Source: Sediminicola sp963974715 (GTDB taxonomy: Bacteria > Bacteroidota > Bacteroidia > Flavobacteriales > Flavobacteriaceae). From it: a DNA stretch of 64,000 nucleotides. The stretch's first letter is position 1; every line of letters begins with the position of its first letter. Positions 54,958-63,487 of this stretch are shown piece after piece. Location: positions 1 to 64,000 of the forward strand of contig CAXBDK010000009.1 of NCBI GenBank assembly GCA_963974715.1, read 5' to 3'. A model generated the notes under the pieces. It saw nothing but the letters and a program-made list of their open reading frames with translations, ran no database searches and was not told where the DNA came from. Position numbers and translations under genes: made by a program.

Positions 54958-56640
54958 ATGAAACAGGTTATTACGACTCTTTGTTTTTTATTGACAATCG
55001 CAATTTCTTCTTTTGCTCAAGAATCTAAATCGTCCGACAGCATCTACCATATTCAAGATAGTGTACTAATACCAACAAAAAGTGGAATTGACATCTCGGC
55101 AACTATAGTTAGAAAGCAAACCAATACAGAACCCTTACCAGTCGTTCTTTTTTACACAACCTATCATCAAGGAGAAAGGGATAATTTTTTTGGAAAACTT
55201 TCGGCTGACAGGGATTATGTTGGAATTGTGGCTTACACGAGGGGAATTAGGACAGATCTAGAGCATTATACACCCTATAAAAATGAACAAACTGACATTT
55301 ATGACATTATTGATTGGATAAGCAAACAAGAATGGTGCAATGGCAAAGTTGGGATGTATGGGGGAAGTTATACAGGGTTTTCGCAATGGTCAGCAGTAAA
55401 AAATATTCATCCTGCACTTAAAACTATTGTTCCTCAGGTAGCAGTTATGCCAGGTTACGACACGCCTATGGAAAATAACGTCCAAATGAATTTAGGGTTA
55501 TATTGGTCAAATGACAATATTTATAAAAAAGCCCCCATTAGACGGAGCTTACCTTTTGAGTGGTTTGAAAACGGTATTTCTTTTAAAAATATGGATAGTT
55601 TGGCTGGATACAAAAACGAGATATTTCAAAATTGGCTACAACATCCCCGTTACGACAATTATTGGCAATCATTGGTTCCTACTCCCGAAGAATACGCTAA
55701 AATAAATATTCCGGTTTTATCGACAACTGGCTATTATGACGGTTCGCAAATCGGGGCAATCCAATATTTCAAACTGCACAACAAATACAATAAAAACGCA
55801 AATCATTATTTTGTAATCGGACCGTACGACCATTGGGGCGGACAAGCCAAAGCAGCAGAAAACCTAATGGGCTATGAAATTGACAGTATTGCGAACATCA
55901 GTATGCGGGAATTAGCTTATGACTGGCTTGACTACATATTGAAAGGAAAACCAAAACCTGAATTACTAAAGGACAAAGTAAACTATCAGGTTATGGGGAC
56001 AAATGAATGGAGACACACACCTGATTTACAAAGTTTAAACAATGACACACTAAGATTGTATTTAGACAATAAAACACTTACTGCTCAAAAACCGAAAAAG
56101 AAAAGATTTGAAAATCAGTCGGTTGATTTTAAGGACAGAGAAAATCAAAATAATTATTACACCCCAGAAATAATTTTTGACACATTAGACGTAAGTAATG
56201 GTCTGATTTTTAACTCAAAACCTTTTAAAAAGGACTTTTCAATAAATGGTTCATTTACAGGAAACCTATTTGCGTCCATTAACAAAAAGGATATGGATGT
56301 TTCCTTAGCCCTGTATGAACTTATGCCCGACGGGAAATATTTTTTCCTTACCCGATATGTTGGCAGGGCAAGCTATGCCAAAGACAATTCTAAACGACAG
56401 CTATTGCAACCCAATGAAAAAGAGAGAATCCCATTTGAAAATACCAGATTTGTAAGTAAAAAAATTGGGAAAGGAAGTCGTCTTGTAATTTTGCTCAACG
56501 TCAACAAACATCCGTTTGAAATTATAAATTATGGTTCGGGGAAAGAACCAACTGATGAAACAATTAAAGATGCAGGAAAGCCAATAGAAATAAGGTGGTT
56601 AAACGACAGTTATATTGAAATTCCGGTATGGAAAAATTAA
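54958..56640 (+). CDS. CocE/NonD-type (S15) serine hydrolase
   Basis: 560 aa. Signal peptide at 1-20 (TLCFLLTIAISSFAQ), so it is periplasmic or secreted. Alpha/beta hydrolase domain with nucleophile Ser137 in GGSYTGFSQW and a likely catalytic His in GPYDHWGGQ. The C-terminal jelly-roll (X-Pro peptidase C-terminal domain) covers about 385-555. Relatives are X-Pro dipeptidyl peptidases, cocaine esterases and acylases; the substrate is unknown. Codon use is much more AT-rich than in the PUL genes, suggesting transfer. Confidence 0.88.
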   Translation: MKQVITTLCFLLTIAISSFAQESKSSDSIYHIQDSVLIPTKSGIDISATIVRKQTNTEPLPVVLFYTTYHQGERDNFFGKLSADRDYVGIVAYTRGIRTDLEHYTPYKNEQTDIYDIIDWISKQEWCNGKVGMYGGSYTGFSQWSAVKNIHPALKTIVPQVAVMPGYDTPMENNVQMNLGLYWSNDNIYKKAPIRRSLPFEWFENGISFKNMDSLAGYKNEIFQNWLQHPRYDNYWQSLVPTPEEYAKINIPVLSTTGYYDGSQIGAIQYFKLHNKYNKNANHYFVIGPYDHWGGQAKAAENLMGYEIDSIANISMRELAYDWLDYILKGKPKPELLKDKVNYQVMGTNEWRHTPDLQSLNNDTLRLYLDNKTLTAQKPKKKRFENQSVDFKDRENQNNYYTPEIIFDTLDVSNGLIFNSKPFKKDFSINGSFTGNLFASINKKDMDVSLALYELMPDGKYFFLTRYVGRASYAKDNSKRQLLQPNEKERIPFENTRFVSKKIGKGSRLVILLNVNKHPFEIINYGSGKEPTDETIKDAGKPIEIRWLNDSYIEIPVWKN

Positions 56641-56898
56641 GCGGACCGACGAAAACACCTGCCATTAATAGCGTGTATGTACAAAGAGGGTGAAGTGGTA
56701 AATTGAAAGTAAGTGCTTCTAATCCACAACAGCAAATATTCGTAAATAGTTGGTGGTCATTGATTTAGATGACACCGTAAACAAAGACAGTTAGAAAATT
56801 AAGGACAAAGTTCAGGACATTTTAATAATGGCGAGCCGGATGAAGAATGGTAACATATGATGCCAATGGAAAGCCTTTACAAATAAGAGCAAAAAAAT

Positions 56899-57450
56899 AT
56901 GAGAAAAATAATCGCGGCACTCAATATGACACTTGACGGCATTTGCGACCATACTGCGGGGATTCCAGATGAAGAAGTACATCAACACTATACGGAACTA
57001 TTGGGTCAGGGAGATGCAATACTATACGGTAGAACAACGTATCAGCTCATGGAATTTTGGCGGACATTTTTGGAAAATCCCTCCGAGGAAAAATCAATGA
57101 ACGACTTTGCCATGGCTATTGACAAAATTCCAAAAATTGTTTTCTCCAACACTCTTAAAAATGTAGATTGGAAAAGTGCGACCTTGGCAAAACGTGAGGT
57201 ACAAGATGAAGTTTTAGAACTCAAGCAGCAGCCTGGCAATACTATTTTAGTTGGTAGTCGCAGTTTGATCATACAGCTATTAAAACGTAACTTGATCGAT
57301 GAATTCCAACTTTGTATATATCCCATGGTGGAAGGAAAAGGTCTGCCATTCTTTGAAGATATAAACGACAGAATCATTTTTAAACTCGTTAAAACCAAAA
57401 TCTTTAAAGGGGGTGCCATAATTCTCTATTATGAACCGAGAAACGACTGA
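56899..57450 (+). CDS. RibD C-terminal/dihydrofolate-reductase-like protein
   Basis: 183 aa, cytosolic. N-terminal RKIIAALNMTLDGICD strand, ILYGRTTYQLMEFW, VFSNTL and the NADPH-type LVGSRSLIIQLLKRNLIDEFQLCIYPMVEGKGLPFF are typical of the YwjB/YyaP group of RibD_C proteins. It is a likely NADPH-dependent reductase with unknown substrate. It is followed within 37 bp by stem-loop repeat copy 1, like a gene with its own tail element. Confidence 0.88.
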   Translation: MRKIIAALNMTLDGICDHTAGIPDEEVHQHYTELLGQGDAILYGRTTYQLMEFWRTFLENPSEEKSMNDFAMAIDKIPKIVFSNTLKNVDWKSATLAKREVQDEVLELKQQPGNTILVGSRSLIIQLLKRNLIDEFQLCIYPMVEGKGLPFFEDINDRIIFKLVKTKIFKGGAIILYYEPRND

Positions 57451-57783
57451 CAAAGAAAAAATAACGGACCGCTAATCGAATAGTTAGCACCGCCAGAAAC
57501 TGACGGAGTGTGCCTCTACACCACCCTAGGGATACACCGGAGCATGTTGACCCCTTTATTTCGGAGGAGTGAAACGCCACCTGTTTCGGTCAAACTGTGC
57601 CATTTTGAAAGATTCTTAATTAAACAAACAAATGTTTTACAGGTTTTTCAAAATTTCCTTACTTAGCGACTGTCCTTTGAGGGACAAACTATGGAAAGGG
57701 TTCACTGTCCAATTGGGCATGAGGTATGATGGTATTTAAAGAATATTTTATAAATAGACCAACGTTAAAAAATAGATGGGGAA
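57451..57783. other. Intergenic region with repeat B
   Basis: 333 bp without a supported gene. After repeat B the sequence holds short GC-rich pieces and then AT-rich DNA leading to the next start. No promoter could be fixed. Confidence 0.5.
57487..57522. repeat. Stem-loop repeat B, copy 1
   Basis: Starts GCACCGCCAGAAACTGACGG and ends GTGCCTCTACACC. CCGcCAG-AAA-CTGaCGG folds on itself, flanked by GCAC/GTGC. It starts 37 bp after the reductase stop. The reverse complement recalls the GTGTGAGAGGC segment of bacterial group II introns, which needs a covariance-model test. Confidence 0.65.
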
Positions 57784-58113
57784 ATGCCCAAGAAGCGAAC
57801 AGAACATATCGTATACGATGATGAAATCGAAATAGGTCCCCTGCAGCTCCAGTTAATGTTGGGTGCCGCTTGGAAGGAAGCTATTGATGCGGCAGTACAT
57901 AATATATTTTGTAGGTGCGGAAATCCGGACAAGCATCTTATGGATTACAATAGCTACCTCAATAACCTCAATGATGTTATTTTGAAAGGTCGGTGCAGTT
58001 CCTGTATGACCATTGCGGCAAGGTACATCGAAACGGGCGAAAGAAATGGTATCGATAAAATTGCGGACAAAATTAGGAGGTTGTATAAAAAGCAAAGTTC
58101 AAAAAAAGGATGA
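57784..58113 (+). CDS. Small Cys-containing protein of unknown function
   Basis: 109 aa, cytosolic. Cys43, Cys45 (FCRCG), Cys71 and Cys74 (CSSC) could bind one zinc ion across a helical span, with His51 nearby. The rest is helical and basic at the C-terminus. No family recognised. It is between repeat-flanked genes in the accessory region, so it may be a mobile or defence-linked accessory protein, but nothing shows this directly. Confidence 0.55.
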   Translation: MPKKRTEHIVYDDEIEIGPLQLQLMLGAAWKEAIDAAVHNIFCRCGNPDKHLMDYNSYLNNLNDVILKGRCSSCMTIAARYIETGERNGIDKIADKIRRLYKKQSSKKG

Positions 58114-58267
58114 TCTATAAACATAGAAAATCATTAATGATGCTATAGGGACTGCATATAATCTGCATAAATCAAAACATGCCCAATTAATCCCTATTTG
58201 TTAAAGATAATCATGCACCAGCACGTTGCAACACATACTGCCCAAGGTCACCTCTCGTCGATATTAT

Positions 58268-58298
58268 TTTGAATATAGTAACTTTTAAGTTACCTTTG
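58268..58298 (+). promoter_or_regulatory. higBA promoter with palindromic operator
   Basis: TTTG (58268-58271), a 19-bp spacer and TACCTTTG (58291-58298) form a consensus Bacteroidota promoter. The dyad GTAACTT-TT-AAGTTAC (58278-58293) lies between the boxes and overlaps the -7. The toxin ATG is only 4 bp after the -7 box, so the transcript should be leaderless or nearly so. Confidence 0.72.
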
Positions 58299-58302
58299 GG
58301 CA

Positions 58303-58647
58303 ATGGAAAAGGTCAGGGAGGTAATCCAATACAAAAACTATTTCGAAGAATTCCTGCTCGAACAACCGAAAAAGGTTCAGGACAAGATATTCAAGGTTAT
58401 CGAAATGATCGAAACCTATGAAAGAGTTCCCTCGACCTATCTGAAAGCGATTGTCGGAACAAAAGGACTTTACGAGGCCAGAATCAAATTGGGTTCGGAT
58501 ATCTGGAGAGTGTTCTGCTTTTTCGACAAAGGAAAACTCGTAATCCTTTTGAATGGATTTACCAAGAAAACGCAGAAGACGCCTAAAAAAGAAATCGACA
58601 AAGCATTGGAACTAATGAATTCATACTATGAAGACAAAAAGAAATAA
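58303..58647 (+). CDS. higB: RelE/HigB-type toxin (Gp49-like)
   Basis: 114 aa. REVIQYKNYFEEFLLEQ at the start and GLYEARIKLGSDIWRVFCFFDKGKLVILLNGFTKKTQKTPKKEI are diagnostic of phage-derived Gp49/HigB toxins, which cut mRNA on the ribosome. The toxin-first order with the HTH antitoxin downstream is the HigBA layout. No in-frame ATG other than this one would leave a full domain. Confidence 0.9.
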   Translation: MEKVREVIQYKNYFEEFLLEQPKKVQDKIFKVIEMIETYERVPSTYLKAIVGTKGLYEARIKLGSDIWRVFCFFDKGKLVILLNGFTKKTQKTPKKEIDKALELMNSYYEDKKK

Positions 58648-58648
58648 G

Positions 58649-58939
58649 ATGGACACAAAAAGCTGGAAGGACATCAAGGACACGGTTTACGGTAAAAAAG
58701 GAACAGAGCGCAGGGATGGGCTGGAAAGGGATTTTGAGTCCTTTAAAATCGGTCTACTTTTGCGAAAGGCTCGGGAAGAAAAAAACCTGACCCAAGAGCA
58801 GCTTGGCGAACTTGTGGACAAGAAGCGGACTTACATTTCACGTGTTGAAAATAACGGGAGTAACTTGACTTTAAAAACATTGTACGAAATCGTGGAAAAG
58901 GGACTTGGTGGAAAAGTTACCATCTCAATCGAGGTATAA
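58649..58939 (+). CDS. higA: HigA-type XRE antitoxin
   Basis: 96 aa from ATG 58649, one base after the toxin stop; ATG 58628 inside the toxin frame is an alternative. The helix-turn-helix is ARE(E)KNLTQEQLGELVDKKRTYISRVENNGSNLTLKTLYEIVEKGL. It neutralises HigB and should bind the 16-bp dyad in front of higB. Repeat B copy 2 follows the stop by 22 bp. Confidence 0.9.
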   Translation: MDTKSWKDIKDTVYGKKGTERRDGLERDFESFKIGLLLRKAREEKNLTQEQLGELVDKKRTYISRVENNGSNLTLKTLYEIVEKGLGGKVTISIEV

Positions 58940-58961
58940 AATGTAGATGTTACATCGACAC

Positions 58962-58999
58962 GGCACCGCCAGAAACTGACGGACCGTGCCTCTAACACC
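58962..58999. repeat. Stem-loop repeat B, copy 2
   Basis: Starts GGCACCGCCAGAAACTGACG and ends GTGCCTCTAACACC. The hairpin GGCAC..CCGcCAG-AAA-CTGaCGG..GTGCC is the best formed of the three copies. It starts 22 bp after the higA stop and is followed at 59027 by palindrome repeat copy 2. Confidence 0.7.
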
Positions 59000-59026
59000 G
59001 TACTTACGTGTCCGGATAGTGGATAT

Positions 59027-59044
59027 ATGAACACCGGTGTTCAT
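59027..59044. repeat. ATGAACAC palindrome repeat, copy 2
   Basis: ATGAACACCGGTGTTCAT is a perfect 18-bp palindrome, followed by AGCG as in copy 1 (54879-54896). It lies in the gap between higA and the arsR-type gene. Confidence 0.75.
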
Positions 59045-59132
59045 AGCGGTATGTTATGGGCAAATTTAGCACTGCCCAACTCCACCACAAACTTACCGAC
59101 CTTCACAACTTCCAAAAAATTTTAAAGATAAA

Positions 59133-59180
59133 TTTGCGAAACCAAATAGTTGCGCATATATTTGCAACCTATTGGTTTCG
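59133..59180 (+). promoter_or_regulatory. Promoter embedded in a symmetric two-part dyad (ArsR-type operator)
   Basis: TTTG (59133-59136), a 20-bp spacer and TATATTTG (59157-59164) make a consensus promoter. Around it lies a perfectly symmetric dyad: CGAAACCAA (59137-59145), N3, GTTGC (59149-59153), N10, GCAAC (59164-59168), N3, TTGGTTTCG (59172-59180). A dimeric regulator bound here would hide the -7 box, so the ArsR-type gene 16 bp downstream is probably self-regulated. Confidence 0.75.
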
Positions 59181-59195
59181 TAAAAAGATAGACGA

Positions 59196-59504
59196 ATGAG
59201 ACGTGACATTTTTCAGGCCATTGCCGACCCGACAAGACGGGCCATTATCGCCCTGATCGCTTTGCAGGCAATGACACCCAATACCATTGCCGAAAACTTC
59301 GACATGACACGACAAGCGGTATCAAAACACTTACGCATTTTGACCGAATGTGAGCTTCTAAAACAAGAACAGAAGGGCCGGGAAATCTACTATTCACTGG
59401 AAATAAACAAACTAAAGGAAATTGACAAATGGTTGAACCAATTCAGGAAAATCTGGGAAGACCGTTTCAATCAACTGGACCAAGTATTATCAGAAACTGT
59501 TTAA
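59196..59504 (+). CDS. ArsR-family regulator (SdpR-like)
   Basis: 102 aa. Winged helix: FQAIADPTRRAIIALI, NTIAENFDMTRQAVSKHLRILTECELLKQEQKGREIYYSLE. There are no Cys pairs for metal sensing, so it is of the metal-free type often found with SRPBCC genes. It likely represses its own operon through the dyad just upstream. The SRPBCC and VOC genes follow on the same strand with gaps of 171 and 4 bp. Confidence 0.9.
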   Translation: MRRDIFQAIADPTRRAIIALIALQAMTPNTIAENFDMTRQAVSKHLRILTECELLKQEQKGREIYYSLEINKLKEIDKWLNQFRKIWEDRFNQLDQVLSETV

Positions 59505-59675
59505 ATTTTGTTTTTGGAATATTTTATAGTGTATTTTTTTGTCAGGCGAAGGTATTTTGAGGTGCATAGCCATAGCTACGGACCGAAAAATAGCTGAAGC
59601 ATGGTGAAAAAAGACGCATAAAAGAACCGAAGGACAAAACTTAAACAGTTTCTCAATCGCTAAAAACAAGAAAAA

Positions 59676-60176
59676 ATGAGCACTAACTTAGCATTTGACT
59701 TTACCGTGGATAAAGAAAACAACACGGTAAACATAAAACGAGAATTTGATGCGGACCTTGAATTGGTATGGGAAGCGTGGACAGATCCCGAAATACTGGA
59801 CCAATGGTGGGCGCCAAAACCCTACACATCCAAAACAAAATATATGGACTTCAAAGTCGGGGGACGTCGATTTTACGCAATGGTAAGTCCAGAAGGGGTG
59901 GATATCGGCTGGCACATACAGGAGTATACCTCCATAAGCCCTAAAACCAACTTTAAATTTTTAAGCGTTTTTGCGGACAAGGACGAAAACCGCCAGCTGC
60001 CCGGTTCAGATTGGGATTTGAATTTTAGCGAGCTGAACGGCACTACCACCGTTCATATCTCCATTTACAACGAATCCCGGGAACGAATGGAGAAGATGAT
60101 TGAAATGGGCTTCAAAGAAGGCTTTACAATGACCTTGAACGAACTTGGAAAGTTACTTCAAACATTAAAAAAATAA
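59676..60176 (+). CDS. SRPBCC/AHSA1-domain protein
   Basis: 166 aa, cytosolic. The AHSA1 pattern is clear: IKREFDADLELVWEAWTDPEILDQWWAPKPYTSKTKYMDFKVGGRRFYAM, then GWHIQEYTSI and the C-terminal MIEMGFKEGFTMTLNELGKLL helix. The fold binds a hydrophobic ligand; the ligand is unknown. In many genomes such genes sit right after an ArsR gene, as here. Confidence 0.9.
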   Translation: MSTNLAFDFTVDKENNTVNIKREFDADLELVWEAWTDPEILDQWWAPKPYTSKTKYMDFKVGGRRFYAMVSPEGVDIGWHIQEYTSISPKTNFKFLSVFADKDENRQLPGSDWDLNFSELNGTTTVHISIYNESRERMEKMIEMGFKEGFTMTLNELGKLLQTLKK

Positions 60177-60180
60177 AGCG

Positions 60181-60795
60181 ATGATAAAGTTTGGCCTTCC
60201 AATTTTCGCGGCATTGATCTTAGTGGGTGCAATGGGTTGTGGAAATCCAAAGCAGGATGCTCACATAGTCAGTGGAACCCATAAAGCTTCCAATCAAGAT
60301 TCATCAAAAAAACCTGATATGATCGCACAAAAAATAACACCTTGCCTTTGGGTCGACAAAGATGCAAAAGCAGTAGTGGACTATTATCTTTCTATTTTCA
60401 AAGATGGTAAACTAAAAGAATATCACCGATATGAAAATCCCCCTGAAGCAAAAGAACAGGGCGGCCAAGATAGCTTTGAAACGGCGGTTATGGAAATTGC
60501 CGGTGTGGAATTTAGTATTTTGGCCGCGGGCCCATTTTTCAAGTTCAATGAATCGATTTCGTTTGTTATTAATTGCAAAGACCAGGCAGAAGTCGATTAC
60601 TATTGGGATGCCTTGACCGCAAACGGTGGGGAAGAGGGTTCTTGTGGGTGGTGCAAGGACAAGTACGGTGTATCTTGGCAGGTTGTACCCGTTGAATATT
60701 TTGAACTTATCAACAGCGATGACCCCACAGTCAGGGAAAAGGCAATGAGGAATACAATGAAACAGAAAAAGTTAATACTTTCAGAACTTAAATAA
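60181..60795 (+). CDS. VOC (PhnB-like) protein with lipoprotein signal
   Basis: 204 aa. Residues 50-185 are a PhnB/3-demethylubiquinone-methyltransferase-like VOC domain: MIAQKITPCLWVDKDAKAVVDYYLSIFKDGKL, AVMEIAGVEFSILAAGPFFKFNESISFVINC and CGWCKDKYGVSWQVVP. Unusually it begins with a lipoprotein signal ending at Cys20 (LILVGAMGC), while most PhnB-like proteins are cytosolic. It starts 4 bp after the SRPBCC stop, so it is in the ArsR operon. Function unknown. Confidence 0.85.
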   Translation: MIKFGLPIFAALILVGAMGCGNPKQDAHIVSGTHKASNQDSSKKPDMIAQKITPCLWVDKDAKAVVDYYLSIFKDGKLKEYHRYENPPEAKEQGGQDSFETAVMEIAGVEFSILAAGPFFKFNESISFVINCKDQAEVDYYWDALTANGGEEGSCGWCKDKYGVSWQVVPVEYFELINSDDPTVREKAMRNTMKQKKLILSELK

Positions 60796-60877
60796 AGTTC
60801 TGACCCGACAAAATTAAACAAGTTATAAACGTAGGGCACAATGCCCAAAATTGAGAGGTACCCGGAATGGTCAGATT

Positions 60878-61702
60878 ATGATTATATACAAACAATATAG
60901 ACCTTCAAAGATACTTTTGAAATTTATAGAGTGCTATTGGGAATACAAAGCTCCTGCGATGACTATGGCACCGCTTGAGCGATTGGTACCTGGTGGGCGG
61001 GTTGAACTTATATTTAACTTGTCCGAGCCTATGACTTTCATGATGACCTGTGATTCCTTAAAGGGGAATGATTTTGCGCATACCTATATTATGGGCCAAA
61101 GAAATAAGGTATATTATGCAAAACAAAATGGTGATACCCACTTATTAGGTGTACGATTCAAACCTGGTGGTATTAGTGCTTTTACCAAAATACCGACTGC
61201 CGTCTTTTTAAATGAATTGGTCAGCGCAGAAGATGTATTGGGGATCGTTTGTAAAGAATGGAAGGAACGATTACTTGACATGAAAAGTGATGATGAGCGA
61301 ATTAATTTACTTGATACCTTAATTCTAAAAATTGTAAAAGATCCCGCAAAAGAATGGTCTAGCTGCAACCGCGCAATGGATGTTATTCGCAGTGGCGATT
61401 TTCGTTCTGTCAATGCCTTATGTGATAAAGGCGTTTCATACTATAAGAGACTTGAAAGAGATTTTTTGCAACATATTGGATACACGCCAAAGTATTATCA
61501 TCGAATTGTTCGTTTCAATAGAGCTATCAGGCTTATGTATTCAAATGAAAATTCGCTCACTACTATTGGCCATGCGTGCAACTACTATGATCAGTCTCAT
61601 TTCATTAAGGACTTTCGCCAATTCACGGGGAGTACTCCCAGTCATTTTATGAAGGAAGATCACGCAATTGCGGATGCACTGATAAAAAATCAGGTTGTCT
61701 AA
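60878..61702 (+). CDS. AraC-family regulator
   Basis: 274 aa from ATG 60878; a TTG nine codons earlier is less likely. N-terminal region YRPSKILLKFIECYWEYKAP..PGGRVELIFNLSEP and GVRFKPGGISAFTKIP is the DUF6597-type sensor domain. The C-terminal AraC HTH pair includes SVNALCDKGVSYYKRLERDFLQHIGYTPKYYHRIVRFNRA and GHACNYYDQSHFIKDFRQFTGSTPSHF. It lies 82 bp after the VOC gene on the same strand, and targets are unknown. Confidence 0.87.
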   Translation: MIIYKQYRPSKILLKFIECYWEYKAPAMTMAPLERLVPGGRVELIFNLSEPMTFMMTCDSLKGNDFAHTYIMGQRNKVYYAKQNGDTHLLGVRFKPGGISAFTKIPTAVFLNELVSAEDVLGIVCKEWKERLLDMKSDDERINLLDTLILKIVKDPAKEWSSCNRAMDVIRSGDFRSVNALCDKGVSYYKRLERDFLQHIGYTPKYYHRIVRFNRAIRLMYSNENSLTTIGHACNYYDQSHFIKDFRQFTGSTPSHFMKEDHAIADALIKNQVV

Positions 61703-61765
61703 AATTTACAATGATTCGCTTCAAAGTTTAAGTAGTTTTAAATCGAACTATTTAAGTACAAGTGT

Positions 61766-63226
61766 GTGGAAAATCCCGGACAAGTAAATGAGCGAATTTC
61801 AAACAATGTCAGCATCCCATTGTCCATTATATTGTCAGGACTGTGCTGGTATTTTTCGTGCGGGTTACATGGGAATTTTTGGTATCTGGCATGGCTTGCT
61901 CCCGTACCCATCCTACTTATTTCCCTTGAAGTATCCGAAGGGAAAATATTTTGTTTCTCGTTCATGGCATATCTAATTGGAAGGCTTAGCTGGTTCGGTT
62001 ATTTGGTAACGGTGGCAACTCTAATACCTGCAATCCTTTTTACCATCGCCCTTCCTTTGGTTTTTGCATTGATTATGATAATGACCAAGAAAGCGATTAT
62101 TAATATTAATTCCTGGTATACCGTATTTGTCTTTCCGGTTTTCTTTACGGCTTTTGAACTGTTATTGATAAAATTTTCACCTGATGGAACGGCGGCAAGT
62201 ATAGCTTACTCGCAATCTGACTTTCTGCCACTCGTTCAGATTGCATCTATCACGGGCATTTTGGGCGTCACCTTTATGATAACCCTTGTTCCTTCTGCAT
62301 TGGCAATTGGCTGGCATTTCCGAAAAGAGAAAATAAAATTCATACTGGTATGCACTGTTACGCTCACATTCCTGCTATCCAGCTTCATTTTCGGAATGGC
62401 TAGACTTATGGATGGCTCCGAACGAAAGACAATCATTGCCGGACTGATCGTACTGGATGAAAAATCGCATAAAATGGAAAACCTTGATTTTCAGTATGAA
62501 CTTCAGCACACTATCAACTATGCGAAAAAAATTTCTGAAGTTGCCATCCAAGGAGCAAAATTGATAGTGCTTCCAGAAAGGGCTATTAATATCCATAAGG
62601 AAACAGACAGTGCTGCAGTTGCCATTTTGGGTGATGTAGCAAAGCAACATCAGGTAACCATTGTTGTTGGGTATACAAATTATAAAAGTGGGATTCTCAG
62701 GAATTCGGCAATGGTAATAGATGAAGAAGGCAATGTGAGTATCGATTACAATAAGTCCCATCTTGTGAAAGGCTTAGAAGATCAATTTTCACCCGGGGGC
62801 GAAATAGGATTGTTTGAATTCGAAAACGAGAATACAGGAATAGCTATTTGCAAAGACCTTGACTTCCCCCAATACATTAGACAGTATGGCAAAAGTCAGG
62901 TCAATATTTTATGTGTTCCAGCGTGGGATTTTGTTGTGGACGATTGGTTACATTCAAGAATGGCCATAATGCGGGGAGTTGAGAGTGGTTTTTCAGAAAT
63001 AAGGTCCGCAAGGTTGGGAAGACTTACCATAAGTGATTCCTACGGAAGGGTAAATGCTGAAGCAAATTGCGCAAGTGGCAAATCAACTATCGTTATAGGG
63101 AGCGTCTCGGTTAATGATATAGAAACTCCTTACAGCATGTATGGAGATTGGTTTGGGGTCGTTACGGCTATTTCAGCGCTGCTGTTCATTATATTGATAG
63201 CAATAAAAATGTCGAAGTTGGTTTAA
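61766..63226 (+). CDS. Apolipoprotein N-acyltransferase-like (Lnt) membrane nitrilase
   Basis: 486 aa; GTG 61766 is used since no ATG comes before Met68 and the two first membrane helices need it. About six N-terminal helices, a carbon-nitrogen hydrolase domain (about 220-460) and a C-terminal helix. The triad is visible: Glu271 (VLPERAI), Lys330 (YNKSHL) and Cys362 (AICKDLDFP). Lnt adds the third acyl chain to lipoproteins. It is in an acquired-looking region and shorter than typical Lnt, so it may be a second, divergent copy. Confidence 0.85.
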   Translation: MENPGQVNERISNNVSIPLSIILSGLCWYFSCGLHGNFWYLAWLAPVPILLISLEVSEGKIFCFSFMAYLIGRLSWFGYLVTVATLIPAILFTIALPLVFALIMIMTKKAIININSWYTVFVFPVFFTAFELLLIKFSPDGTAASIAYSQSDFLPLVQIASITGILGVTFMITLVPSALAIGWHFRKEKIKFILVCTVTLTFLLSSFIFGMARLMDGSERKTIIAGLIVLDEKSHKMENLDFQYELQHTINYAKKISEVAIQGAKLIVLPERAINIHKETDSAAVAILGDVAKQHQVTIVVGYTNYKSGILRNSAMVIDEEGNVSIDYNKSHLVKGLEDQFSPGGEIGLFEFENENTGIAICKDLDFPQYIRQYGKSQVNILCVPAWDFVVDDWLHSRMAIMRGVESGFSEIRSARLGRLTISDSYGRVNAEANCASGKSTIVIGSVSVNDIETPYSMYGDWFGVVTAISALLFIILIAIKMSKLV

Positions 63227-63289
63227 TTGACAGTATCCACAACTTTGGCAAACGGGAAGTTTGACCATGACATTCGTACATAATTGGAC

Positions 63290-63328
63290 GGCTCCGCCTT
63301 TTGACTGACGGACTGCGCCTCTCACACC
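63290..63328. repeat. Stem-loop repeat B, copy 3
   Basis: Starts GGCTCCGCCTTTTGACTGAC and ends GCGCCTCTCACACC. It is the most divergent in the loop but keeps CTGACGGA and GCCTCTnnCACC. It begins 64 bp after the Lnt-like stop. No other structure was recognised in the 261-bp gap before the sigma factor. Confidence 0.65.
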
Positions 63329-63487
63329 AACGTACCTTACCCAGATTTTACCCCAGAACTTTGAATGAGAATTCCTTGTTGTTTTATAGCCTTTCCGACT
63401 GCACCAATAATTTTTTTGATTTTCCTGGTGATATTCTGGAAGTATTATGCACTTTTATTTAAAGAAGTGATTTAAAGGGAACATTCT

